From NCBI GenBank assembly GCA_003446315.1, contig DMBA01000081.1, positions 4,087-11,412 on the forward strand: DNA of 7,326 nucleotides, in the 5' to 3' direction. Both the position numbers and the translations under genes were made by a program. This DNA is from Ruminococcus sp. Its GTDB lineage: Bacteria; Bacillota; Clostridia; Oscillospirales; Ruminococcaceae. The notes under the pieces are model-generated. The model was given only the letters and a program-made list of their open reading frames with translations. It ran no database searches and was not told the DNA's origin. Of the stretch, positions 1 through 6,355 are shown in pieces (positions within the stretch are counted from its first letter, which is position 1; each line of letters opens with the position of its first letter).

Positions 1-153
1 ATCGGGCAGATTTGTCACCTGCTGCACAGCGGGCGATGTCTGCACGGGCGGAGATTCCGGTTTGGGCGGCGGCGTAATATTCTGGCTTGCATACATGCGA
101 AACAGTTCTTCCCGATAGCGGCGGGCAGTGTCTTCAAATTCCTGACGGTTCAT
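1..153 (-). CDS. Unrecognised protein, N-terminal 51 residues only (3' end outside window)
   Basis: The reading frame opens with ATG at 153 on the minus strand and stays open to the window edge. The start is chosen because an AAAGGAG ribosome binding site sits a normal distance upstream. The visible part begins with about 25 charged, probably helical residues (MNRQEFEDTARRYREELFRM). It then turns into a Pro/Gln/Ser-rich stretch (PPPKPESPP, followed by QTSP and VQQ) that looks like a disordered linker. There is no signal peptide or membrane segment in the visible part. It is divergent from the rluA-type gene. The product cannot be named from this fragment; a linker leading to a folded C-terminal domain is likely, but that domain is not in the window. 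Confidence 0.75.
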   Translation of the reverse strand, partial: MNRQEFEDTARRYREELFRMYASQNITPPPKPESPPVQTSPAVQQVTNLPD

Positions 154-215
154 ACAGATTGCTCCTTTCCTTGGTTTAGTGCATTGTATGCCGGCGAGAA
201 AAAAATCATGTCTGC

Positions 216-244
216 TTGACATTTTCCTGTTCACATGTTAAGAT
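216..244 (+). promoter_or_regulatory. Sigma-A-type promoter for the pseudouridine synthase/CPBP operon
   Basis: TTGACA at 216-221 is followed by a 17-nt spacer and TAAGAT at 239-244, with TG at 236-237 giving an extended -10. Transcription should start near 251, leaving a leader of about 77 nt before the ATG at 328. That leader holds a 7-bp inverted repeat (GCAGCAT at 268-274, ATGCTGC at 299-305) with a 24-nt loop, of unknown importance. Confidence 0.75.
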
Positions 245-327
245 AAGATTCGGATTAACAAAAAAGCGCAGCATCCGGCAGTACACGCCCGCAAACATAT
301 GCTGCACAGACCGACCGGAGATTTATC

Positions 328-1185
328 ATGGGAACACTCATTTTGCAGATTCAATGTGAAGCCCCGATGCCGCTGCAGCAGTATCTGCGGGGACAGGCAG
401 GCATCTCGGCACACATGATCAAACAGCTCAAACGCATTCCGGACGGCATCACCCGAAACGGCAGCCTGCTCCGTACCATTGATCCTGTATCAAACGGCGA
501 TACCGTCGTGCTGCATCTGCCGGAGCACTGTGACCACACGCCGAATCCGGCGCTGCATGTGCCGGTCGCATATGAATCCGCGCATCTTGCAGTCTGCAAC
601 AAGCCGACCGGCATGCCGGTGCATCCATCCATGCTGCACCGCACCGACACCTTGGCAAACTGGTTTGCGGCGCAGTATCCGGACAGTGGATTTCATGCGC
701 TGAACCGTCTTGACCGCAACACTTCGGGGCTTTGCCTGATCGCAAAAGATGCCTATGCAGCCCATAAACTGTGCCGCGCCGTCGAAAAAACATATTATGC
801 ACTGGTTCCGCCGGGTCTGACCGGTTCCGGCACGATAGATGCACCAATCGCACGGGAACAGGAATCGGTCATCACACGCTGCGTGCGGGCAGACGGTCAG
901 CATGCTGTCACGCATTACCGGGTGATCGCAGAAAGCCCGCAGTGCACACTGCTCGCCTGCACACTGGAAACCGGCAGAACGCATCAGATTCGTGTGCATA
1001 TGGCACATATCGGGTATCCTCTGCTCGGCGATTCGCTCTATGGCGGAGACTGCACCCTGCTGCAAACACAGGCGCTGCACTGCGGTGCACTCTCATTCAC
1101 AGAGCCGGAAACCGGCGAGCTGATCCGCCTGACCATCCCGCTGCGGCAGGATATGCACCGGATCCTGAAAGGAGAAACCATATGA
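328..1185 (+). CDS. RluA-family pseudouridine synthase
   Basis: This 285-residue protein belongs to the RluA/RluD family, cytosolic enzymes that isomerise specific uridines in 23S rRNA or tRNA to pseudouridine. The catalytic block is NRLDRNTSGL at residues 126-135, with the nucleophile expected to be Asp129; Asn replaces the more common His at the first position. The second signature, GRTHQIRVHM then GYPLLGDSLYGG, spans residues 216-240. KTYYALV (154-160) is also typical. Residues 1-65 resemble the S4-like RNA-binding region of RluD-type enzymes. The length fits the family. GGAG at 317-320, 7 nt upstream, supports the ATG at 328. The stop overlaps the next start (ATGA), so the two genes are probably translationally coupled. 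The exact RNA target cannot be assigned from sequence, so no symbol is given. Confidence 0.93.
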   Translation: MGTLILQIQCEAPMPLQQYLRGQAGISAHMIKQLKRIPDGITRNGSLLRTIDPVSNGDTVVLHLPEHCDHTPNPALHVPVAYESAHLAVCNKPTGMPVHPSMLHRTDTLANWFAAQYPDSGFHALNRLDRNTSGLCLIAKDAYAAHKLCRAVEKTYYALVPPGLTGSGTIDAPIAREQESVITRCVRADGQHAVTHYRVIAESPQCTLLACTLETGRTHQIRVHMAHIGYPLLGDSLYGGDCTLLQTQALHCGALSFTEPETGELIRLTIPLRQDMHRILKGETI

Positions 1186-2105
1186 AAAAGCCCTCACGCA
1201 CGCAAACCCCCATCCCGATACTCGAAGAAACGCGCAAGGATCCCGATATCCGCACACCGGATCAGATCATCGTGATTCTGGTGTTCTTCGCAACGGTTTT
1301 TCTCTGTTCGTTTGCACTGACCTCTCTTGCACGCAGCCTGCTCATCCATAGGTATCCGGCAGAACCCGTTCCGGATACGCTCCGCATCCTGATCTATACA
1401 TACACCACCGTGCTTTCGACCGCCGCCGGCATGGCAATTTGCCGCATGATGGAGGGGCGCAGCATGCGTTCCATGGGCATCACGAAGAAAAAGCTGCTTC
1501 CGGATTACGCTCTTGGCTTTTTATTCGGCTTCATTCTGATCTCGGCAGCATTTCTGCTGCAAGGAGCCTGCGGTGCGATCCGCAAAAACAGCGCATGCAC
1601 GATGCCGGCACCCGTTATGATCCTGCTGCTGATCGGCTGGATGCTGCAAGGATTCAATGAAGAATTCTTCTTTCGCAGTTGGCTGACTGTCTCGCTGGGC
1701 ATCCGCACAACCACCCGCAAAGCGGTCATATTCAGCGCTATCATATTCATGTCTGTCCATCTGACAAACCGCAATATCTCGCTGACGGCTTGTCTGAATC
1801 TGTTCTTATTCGGCGTTATCACGGCACTTTTGCTGCTCCGCACAGGACGCATCTGGTCGGCGGCTGCCCTGCACACTGCATGGAACTGGGCGCAGGGCAA
1901 TCTTTACGGCTTCCCCGTCAGCGGTATTTCTTCCGGTGCATCCGTTTTTCATTTTGCACATACGGATGCACCTGATCTTCTGACCGGCGGCGGATTCGGG
2001 CCGGAGGGCAGCATCCTGACAACATGCATCCTGCTGCCGACGATCGTGCTGCTGCTGATTTTACCGCACAAAAACCGTGATATTTCTGATAAAACCGAAA
2101 GCTGA
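1182..2105 (+). CDS. CPBP-family intramembrane glutamic endopeptidase
   Basis: This 307-residue polytopic membrane protein carries the three CPBP/Abi signatures. These are EEFFFR (Glu160, Glu161, Arg165), FMSVH (Phe189 to His193) and HTAWN (His231 to Asn235). In the family, related to Rce1, these residues form the intramembrane active site, and bacterial members have been linked to peptide maturation, bacteriocin self-immunity or envelope functions. Hydrophobic segments lie near residues 28-50, 69-88, 108-128, 144-158, 180-220 and 277-294. A GGGFGPEGS motif follows the core. The start at 1182 is chosen from GGAG at 1171-1174 and the ATGA overlap with the upstream gene. The frame is open further upstream, but only inside the pseudouridine synthase gene. 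The substrate is unknown; no bacteriocin-like small ORF is evident beside it. Confidence 0.92.
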   Translation: MKKPSRTQTPIPILEETRKDPDIRTPDQIIVILVFFATVFLCSFALTSLARSLLIHRYPAEPVPDTLRILIYTYTTVLSTAAGMAICRMMEGRSMRSMGITKKKLLPDYALGFLFGFILISAAFLLQGACGAIRKNSACTMPAPVMILLLIGWMLQGFNEEFFFRSWLTVSLGIRTTTRKAVIFSAIIFMSVHLTNRNISLTACLNLFLFGVITALLLLRTGRIWSAAALHTAWNWAQGNLYGFPVSGISSGASVFHFAHTDAPDLLTGGGFGPEGSILTTCILLPTIVLLLILPHKNRDISDKTES

Positions 2106-2140
2106 CCCGCAATAGCACCGTCAGACGGCATCCGGAAAAC

Positions 2141-2182
2141 AAACCCCCGAAGCGATCCTGCTGAACCGCTTCGGGGGTTTTT
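2141..2182. terminator. Bidirectional intrinsic terminator between CPBP gene and rsmA
   Basis: A 14-bp perfect inverted repeat (2141-2154 and 2167-2180) with a 12-nt loop has a GC-rich core (CCCCCGAAGCG). On the plus strand it ends in TTTTT. On the minus strand it ends in TTTGTTTT. It lies between two convergent genes, so it probably ends transcription from both sides. Confidence 0.9.
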
Positions 2183-2225
2183 GTATATGCAAATCAAAAT
2201 TTTGCGTCTGACCGCTTCTGCTCCG

Positions 2226-3089
2226 TCAGGATACTGCGGGATACAATGCATCCGTCAGTGCGAGAAGCTGCGCCTGTTGCAATTGCTCAAACCGCACGGT
2301 CTCCGCAAGACCGCATGCTGCAAGCGCAGTCTGGATCTGTTCTTTCGGCAGTCCCAGACCGGAAGCAAGTGCATTGACAGCGGTTTTTCTGCGCTGTGCA
2401 AAGCCTGCCTTGACCACCTGCAAAACACGCCGCAGAACCGCACCGGAGCAGGGCGGCGTATCATAAGGCGTAATGCGAATGACGGCAGAATCCACTTTCG
2501 GAGCCGGATAAAACGAATCCCGCGGGACTTCAAAGAGCTGTTCCGCATCCCCGCGCAGACGCACAGCCGCCGTCACGGCACCTGCCGCACGGGTACCGAT
2601 CTCCGCGCAGAGTCTTTCGGCAGCTTCCTTTTGCACCATAACGGTGATGCTGCGGAATTTCGCATCCGATTCCAGCAGATACATCAGAATCGGGGATGTG
2701 ATATAATAAGGCAGATTGGCACAAACCGCAACCTCACGATCGCCGAAATGTGTGCGCAGGAATTCCGGCAGATCCACTTTCATAATATCCTGCCAAATAA
2801 CCGAAACATTGCGGAAATCGGCAAGTGTTTCCTGCAAAACCGGCTGCAATCTGCGGTCAAGCTCAACTGCCGCGACCTGCTCCGAACGCATGGCAAGCTG
2901 CTGTGTCAGAACGCCGAAACCGGTGCCGATCTCCAGCACACCGCAGGCAGGATCGGGGATGCCGTATTCAGCGATGGCAGGGCAGACTTCCGGATCCACG
3001 AGGAAATTCTGACCCAATCCCTTTGAAAAAGTAAAGTGATGCCGTTTGCAAAGCATCCGGATGACCTGCATATCGGTCAATTCAAGCAT
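2226..3089 (-). CDS. rsmA: 16S rRNA (adenine1518-N6/adenine1519-N6)-dimethyltransferase
   Basis: RsmA (KsgA) uses S-adenosylmethionine to dimethylate two adjacent adenines in helix 45 of 16S rRNA late in small-subunit assembly. The 287-residue protein shows the expected order. SKGLGQNFLVD is at residues 22-32. The SAM-binding loop EIGTGFG is at 53-59, with Thr in place of the usual Pro. The acidic ribose contact is ELD at 76-78, Asp101 follows, and the catalytic NLPYY is at 125-129. FYPAPKVDSAV (193-203) and FAQRRKT (230-236) are also typical. The stretch around residues 166-182 departs from the usual LSV-x-VQ pattern. AGGAG lies 6 nt before the ATG, supporting the start. It is convergent with the CPBP gene and divergent from the dCMP deaminase gene. 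No convincing promoter was found in the 131-bp divergent spacer for this strand. Loss of RsmA classically gives kasugamycin resistance. Confidence 0.96.
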   Translation of the reverse strand: MLELTDMQVIRMLCKRHHFTFSKGLGQNFLVDPEVCPAIAEYGIPDPACGVLEIGTGFGVLTQQLAMRSEQVAAVELDRRLQPVLQETLADFRNVSVIWQDIMKVDLPEFLRTHFGDREVAVCANLPYYITSPILMYLLESDAKFRSITVMVQKEAAERLCAEIGTRAAGAVTAAVRLRGDAEQLFEVPRDSFYPAPKVDSAVIRITPYDTPPCSGAVLRRVLQVVKAGFAQRRKTAVNALASGLGLPKEQIQTALAACGLAETVRFEQLQQAQLLALTDALYPAVS

Positions 3090-3163
3090 AATAATCTCCT
3101 ATCTGATCGGAAGCGGAACGGTACAGAGAATCTGCAATTTCATACATAATTCATATTCCCCCA

Positions 3164-3192
3164 TTGCATTTTTCAGGATCATGTGCTATAAT
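3164..3192 (+). promoter_or_regulatory. Extended -10 promoter of the dCMP deaminase gene
   Basis: A perfect TATAAT at 3187-3192 is preceded by TG-C (3184-3186), an extended -10. A weak -35 (TTGCAT, 3164-3169) is spaced by 17 nt. Transcription should start near 3199, leaving about 21 nt of leader holding the AAAGGGGG ribosome binding site (3205-3212). This rules out the in-frame ATG at 3191 and TTG at 3164 as starts. Confidence 0.85.
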
Positions 3193-3220
3193 GAAAAAAA
3201 CAGCAAAGGGGGTTGTCCGC

Positions 3221-3715
3221 ATGAAGCGCAGGGACAAAACCAATTATTATCTGGATATCGCAGAAGCGGTATCGGAACGCAGCACATGTCTGCGCCGGAA
3301 ATTCGGTGCGATCATCGTCAAGCACGATGAGATCATCTCAACCGGATATAACGGTGCACCACGCGGCAGAGCAAATTGCAGCGATCTGGATTACTGTTAC
3401 CGGGAGCGCATGAATGTGCCCCGCGGACAGCGTTATGAGCTTTGCCGGAGCGTGCATGCAGAGGCAAATGCGATCATCAGTGCCAGCCGTGCCGATCTGA
3501 TCGGCTCTGAGCTGTATCTTGCCTGTCACGATGCCAAAACCGATCTGCTGGACGGTGCCGTAGAACCATGCTCCATGTGCAAGCGGCTGATTCTGAACGC
3601 CGGCATTGAGCGCGTCATCATCCGGCAGGATGCAAACACGCATTTCACGATCCAGACCGCAGACTGGATCGACAACGATGAATCGCTTGCGGATGATCTG
3701 AGCAAAGGTTATTGA
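3221..3715 (+). CDS. Deoxycytidylate (dCMP) deaminase family protein, ComEB-type
   Basis: This 164-residue cytosolic zinc enzyme of the cytidine/deoxycytidylate deaminase superfamily probably converts dCMP to dUMP, feeding thymidylate synthesis. The zinc site is complete: HAE at residues 79-81 (His79 ligand, Glu81 proton shuttle) and PCSMC at 116-120 (Cys117 and Cys120 ligands). GYNGAPRG (42-49) is the substrate-side motif typical of this family. Cys53, Cys59 and Cys75 lie between the two, so an added metal site is possible. The start at 3221 follows AAAGGGGG with 8-nt spacing, and the promoter overlaps the earlier in-frame starts. Its stop overlaps the convergent 190-residue gene by 7 bp. 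In Bacillus this family is called ComEB because of its locus, though it is not itself needed for competence. Activity on dCMP rather than another cytidine nucleotide is inferred from family. Confidence 0.9.
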   Translation: MKRRDKTNYYLDIAEAVSERSTCLRRKFGAIIVKHDEIISTGYNGAPRGRANCSDLDYCYRERMNVPRGQRYELCRSVHAEANAIISASRADLIGSELYLACHDAKTDLLDGAVEPCSMCKRLILNAGIERVIIRQDANTHFTIQTADWIDNDESLADDLSKGY

Positions 3716-4281
3716 CCGGTTTTCACAGAAACCGAATGCAGGATCGCTTCCATATAAGGCTCTGCATCCGGTGAGACATCGGTAAACAGCAGCAAAAAAA
3801 CCGTTTTTCGAACCTGTATCAGGCGGAGAACGGTTTTTTCAGCGCCTTTTTTGAGTGTCACCTCAACATTTCCGCGCCGAAACTGTTTTTGCGCAGGCGG
3901 ATGGAACCAGACTGCCGTCAGCATGGGCGAATGGCGGAGATAGCCGTGTGTGACTTCCGGAAAGAGGTTCACGGAAATGAACCGGCGGAAAGCGATCTGC
4001 AAATCCGTGACGGTCACATGCTGAAGCGGCTGCCGATAGGGCATTTTCATCACGCGCAGATACATGCCGTTTTTGGTATCTTCAAACAGCACCTGACCCT
4101 TCGGTTCTGCAATTTGCAGCATCTGATCCGGCAGCGAGAAGGAAAGCTGTTTTTCAAAGCACCAGACGGCTTTGGAAAGAAAGACCGTCGGGGAACCGGA
4201 TACAGAACGGGAGTGTCCGCGGTGCAGCCACGCCTGCACGCGCTTCCAGATTCCGTTTCGGCGCGGCTTTTGTGCTGCCAT
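3709..4281 (-). CDS. Hypothetical protein, 190 residues, envelope-cluster neighbour
   Basis: I do not recognise the family with confidence. The protein has a basic N-terminus (residues 1-26, rich in Arg, Lys and His) and no signal peptide or clear membrane segment. A mixed alpha/beta domain follows from about residue 40 (LSFSLPDQ) to the end. The pattern of an N-terminal strand, a central amphipathic helix and a final ...EPYMEAILHSVSV helix is loosely reminiscent of PsbP/DcrB-like small domains, which is a guess. GGGGGG at 4289-4294, 7 nt upstream, supports the ATG at 4281. It starts 36 bp after the M15B-like gene, so it is likely co-transcribed and may work with it. Its last 7 bp overlap the end of the dCMP deaminase gene. 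Its own 3' coding region contains a strong hairpin with T-tracts on both sides. Confidence 0.78.
   Translation of the reverse strand: MAAQKPRRNGIWKRVQAWLHRGHSRSVSGSPTVFLSKAVWCFEKQLSFSLPDQMLQIAEPKGQVLFEDTKNGMYLRVMKMPYRQPLQHVTVTDLQIAFRRFISVNLFPEVTHGYLRHSPMLTAVWFHPPAQKQFRRGNVEVTLKKGAEKTVLRLIQVRKTVFLLLFTDVSPDAEPYMEAILHSVSVKTGQ
3795..3839 (+). terminator. Terminator of the dCMP deaminase gene, lying inside the convergent CDS
   Basis: An 11-bp perfect inverted repeat (3795-3805 and 3829-3839) is extended inward by five pairs, two of them G-U. It is capped by a CCTG/CAGG hairpin at 3813-3823, and the right arm ends in six Ts. The two wobble pairs form only in plus-strand RNA, so the structure is stronger for the deaminase transcript. 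It lies 80 bp past the deaminase stop and within codons of the minus-strand gene. A run of seven As at 3794-3800 also gives a U-tract in the minus direction. Confidence 0.75.
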
Positions 4282-4317
4282 GCAGACACCCCCCTTTTTT
4301 TGGATTACAGTTTGGGA

Positions 4318-5415
4318 TCACCCGACAATGACGGTGACAATAAATCCATCGACATTATTGCCGGAAACCTCATAAGATGCCGATGTCGGAACAGGCACGA
4401 TCAATTCATCGCCCTGCTCTTTTGCCGGCACATAATAGATATGGTATGTCAATTCAGTTGTGCTGTATTCAAGGACAGTACCGGTATAGAAGTTATGTTC
4501 GGTCTTCATCATTTCCAGATATTCTTCCAGGCAGAGATTCTTCTCCCGCATATATGCTGCATGCGGCACACCGACATAACGGATCGCGGTATAGCCGCCG
4601 CGCTCGCCGGTAATTTCTGCTTTATCGGTCGGATACCGGAGAATATAGCCATAGCTGCTCATGTGCTCAAACAGCCATGAATAAGGCGTGGTATTGGTCA
4701 CATATTCATAGCCGCCGTCATTGCGTTTCACATGGAGCTGCACATCCAAAGCGGTCGGAGATTCGGGATTGCTCTTTTCTTTTCCCGCTTCGAGATAGCC
4801 GTAATTGAACATAATTTCGCTGTTGCTGGTCGCGCCGTAATAGGCTTTCATCAGCCGGTTGAACTGGGTAAGCGCAGTCCGGTTCAAAGAGGTATGTCCC
4901 GGATACGAGATCTCATAGGTTTCGGGTTTATCGGTTGCATAATACACCTGTTCGAGATCCAGTTCATCTTTGGAGAGGTGGGATGCATGATCCTTATTCA
5001 CCAGCACAAGAGTTCCCGCATTCAACGCGGAGCGCTGCATCGGGATCTCCTGATAACCGGCAGGCAGCACATAAGGCGGGGCGCTGTGATCGCCGTTTGT
5101 ATCCGTGCTGCCGGCAGCGATCGACGTACCGGAAGGTTCCGGTGCATCTGTCAGGATCATCGGGATATTTTGCAGTGTACCGGTCGGATCGGCAGTCGTC
5201 TGCGTCGTTGCAGCAGTTTGCATTGTTTCCCCGGTGCCGGTACCGGAACCGGTTTGTTCCGCAACATCAGACGAACCGGAAGCACCGTCCATTGGTTTCT
5301 GTGCCTCGTCTCCCGTACACTTGCTGAGGCAGGAGCCGAGCAAAAAAATCAGTATAATCAGTAGAACCGCCGCTATGGAAATGCGATCCCAGCGAACGGC
5401 GCGTCGTCTTGCCAT
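4318..5415 (-). CDS. Membrane-anchored VanY/M15B-like protein, probably catalytically inactive
   Basis: The 365-residue protein begins with Arg-rich residues 1-11 and a hydrophobic segment (12-28) ending in LGSC. This is either a lipoprotein signal with Cys29 or a plain membrane anchor, placing the rest outside the cell. Residues 40-110 are Gly/Ser/Thr-rich linker. From TLVLVNKDH (135-143) onward it follows the layout of VanY-type D-Ala-D-Ala carboxypeptidases. These include TALDV (221-225), a block from Trp247 to Gly270 containing YGYILRYP and EITG, IRYVG (278-282) and LCLEEYLE (294-301). The usual SEH-x-TGLAVD and EPWH motifs are replaced by SPTALD and GYTA. The zinc histidines and catalytic glutamate are therefore missing, and only the Asp (224) remains. 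About 60 extra C-terminal residues end in SGNNVDGFIV. It may bind cell-wall peptide without cutting it. GGGAGG, 6 nt upstream, supports the start. Confidence 0.82.
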   Translation of the reverse strand: MARRRAVRWDRISIAAVLLIILIFLLGSCLSKCTGDEAQKPMDGASGSSDVAEQTGSGTGTGETMQTAATTQTTADPTGTLQNIPMILTDAPEPSGTSIAAGSTDTNGDHSAPPYVLPAGYQEIPMQRSALNAGTLVLVNKDHASHLSKDELDLEQVYYATDKPETYEISYPGHTSLNRTALTQFNRLMKAYYGATSNSEIMFNYGYLEAGKEKSNPESPTALDVQLHVKRNDGGYEYVTNTTPYSWLFEHMSSYGYILRYPTDKAEITGERGGYTAIRYVGVPHAAYMREKNLCLEEYLEMMKTEHNFYTGTVLEYSTTELTYHIYYVPAKEQGDELIVPVPTSASYEVSGNNVDGFIVTVIVG

Positions 5416-5441
5416 GGGTTGCCTCCCTTTTTATCTCTCGG

Positions 5442-5474
5442 AAAAAGACACAGTCTCACGGATGTGAGACTGTG
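5442..5474 (-). terminator. Terminator or attenuator hairpin between pspA-like and M15B-like genes
   Basis: A perfect 11-bp stem (5449-5459 with 5464-5474) with a 4-nt loop is followed on the minus strand by TCTTTTT. It lies 23 bp beyond the stop of the PspA-like gene and 14 nt before the next gene's GGGAGG site. I see no good promoter between hairpin and start, so the downstream pair may depend on read-through. Confidence 0.8.
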
Positions 5475-5496
5475 CCGAAGGTTCGAAATTGCGAAC

Positions 5497-6252
5497 TTAC
5501 AGACCTGCTGTCTCGCCCGCTTCCAATGCGCTGATTGCAGCAGCCAGTTCATCATTGACACTGGGTTTTTCGGCAGCAGAACCAGCCATGCCCATTTCAG
5601 CCATCAGGCGCTCCAGCTCGGAATCGACCTTTGCATTGCGTTCCAGCTCCTCGAAGGTTGCGACTTCTTCAGGCTTGCCGGAACCGATGATCTCGCTGAA
5701 TGCAGCGGCTTCTGCTTCCTTGCGCTCGATCTTTTCTTCCATCTTGGAGAGCTTATCGAACGAACTCTTGGTGTCGATGCCGCCGAGGGACTGTGCAAGC
5801 TCTTTGGTGGTATCAGCCATCTGCGAACGAGCGATCAGCATTGCCTCACGGGACTTTGCTTCCTGCATCTTGGATTTGAGTACTTCAACCTGCGAACGGA
5901 TTGCCTCAGTCTGATTGGAAATGGTCTCATACATTTCGCGGTAATTAGCGACATCCTCATCCGCCTTGACCTTGCTTGCAAGTGCCTTTTTCGCAAGTTC
6001 CGCATCGCCTGCTTTCAGTGCAGCCTTTGCGCGGGATTCCCAGCTCGCAGAAACAGCACATGCATTGCGGTACTGCTTTTCGACCATACGCTCACTGGCA
6101 ACAGCCTTGCCGAGTGCCTGTGTAGACTTGGTCAGTTCTTTCTGCATATCGGAAATGATCTGTTTTACCAGCTTTTCCGGATCCTCTGCTTTATCAAGCA
6201 TATCATTGATGTTTGCTTTGAGAATATCACTGATTCTGGAGAAAATGCCCAT
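5497..6252 (-). CDS. pspA: PspA/IM30 family membrane-stress protein
   Basis: PspA/IM30/LiaH proteins are peripheral inner-membrane proteins of the ESCRT-III superfamily. They assemble on damaged or stressed membranes and help keep the proton barrier. The 251-residue sequence starts with the family hallmark MGIFSRISDILKANIND, an amphipathic membrane-binding helix, followed by EDPEKLVKQI (23-32). It is almost entirely charged heptad-like coiled coil to about residue 220, then a Gly/Ala linker (221-230) and a short final helix (NDELAAAISALEAG). It has no transmembrane segment, as expected. AGGAGGG, 8 nt before the ATG, supports the start. A consensus promoter and a 68-nt leader lie upstream. A hairpin terminator lies just downstream, then an extracytoplasmic M15B-like gene, suggesting an envelope-related locus. 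No PspF, PspC or Lia-type regulator is visible, so control is unknown. Confidence 0.94.
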   Translation of the reverse strand: MGIFSRISDILKANINDMLDKAEDPEKLVKQIISDMQKELTKSTQALGKAVASERMVEKQYRNACAVSASWESRAKAALKAGDAELAKKALASKVKADEDVANYREMYETISNQTEAIRSQVEVLKSKMQEAKSREAMLIARSQMADTTKELAQSLGGIDTKSSFDKLSKMEEKIERKEAEAAAFSEIIGSGKPEEVATFEELERNAKVDSELERLMAEMGMAGSAAEKPSVNDELAAAISALEAGETAGL

Positions 6253-6295
6253 TGAAGTAACCCTCCTGTATTTCGGAATTCATTCAGTTTATCAT

Positions 6296-6313
6296 GCAGT
6301 TTCTGAAAACTGC
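6296..6313 (-). promoter_or_regulatory. Hairpin near the 5' end of the pspA-like mRNA leader
   Basis: A perfect 7-bp stem (6296-6302 with 6307-6313) closes a 4-nt loop reading TCAG on the minus strand. It begins only about 7 nt after the predicted transcription start near 6320, and is not followed by a T-tract. A 5' stabilising structure is the simplest reading. Confidence 0.55.
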
Positions 6314-6326
6314 CGCTGATACTCTT

Positions 6327-6355
6327 ATTATATCAGAGATTCAGCACCTTGTCAA
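6327..6355 (-). promoter_or_regulatory. Consensus sigma-A promoter of the pspA-like gene
   Basis: On the minus strand TTGACA (6350-6355), a 17-nt spacer and TATAAT (6327-6332) match the sigma-A consensus at all twelve positions. The upstream stretch 6356-6377 is AT-rich and could act as an UP element. The expected start is near 6320. A perfect promoter suggests high basal expression or repression, not activation by an alternative sigma factor. Confidence 0.9.

Noticed and set aside
183..188. TACAAT as a minus-strand -10 for the partial gene at 1-153
   Set aside because: No acceptable -35 sequence lies 16-18 nt upstream, so the match is too weak to call.
771..1181. Open frame extending the CPBP protein 137 residues upstream
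   Set aside because: It lies wholly within the pseudouridine synthase gene in another frame, has no ribosome binding site, and encodes an Arg/Cys/His-rich shadow sequence. The ATG at 1182 has a good site and the CPBP protein begins normally there.
2181..3026. Long plus-strand frame antisense to rsmA (and similar frames antisense to the M15B, PspA and PAP2 genes)
   Set aside because: The minus-strand proteins have clear family motifs and ribosome binding sites. The antisense frames are Arg/Cys/His-rich and resemble no family.
3164..3220. In-frame TTG (3164) and ATG (3191) starts for the dCMP deaminase
   Set aside because: The TTG is in the -35 and the ATG overlaps the -10 of the promoter, both upstream of the expected transcript start. 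The AAAGGGGG site serves the ATG at 3221.
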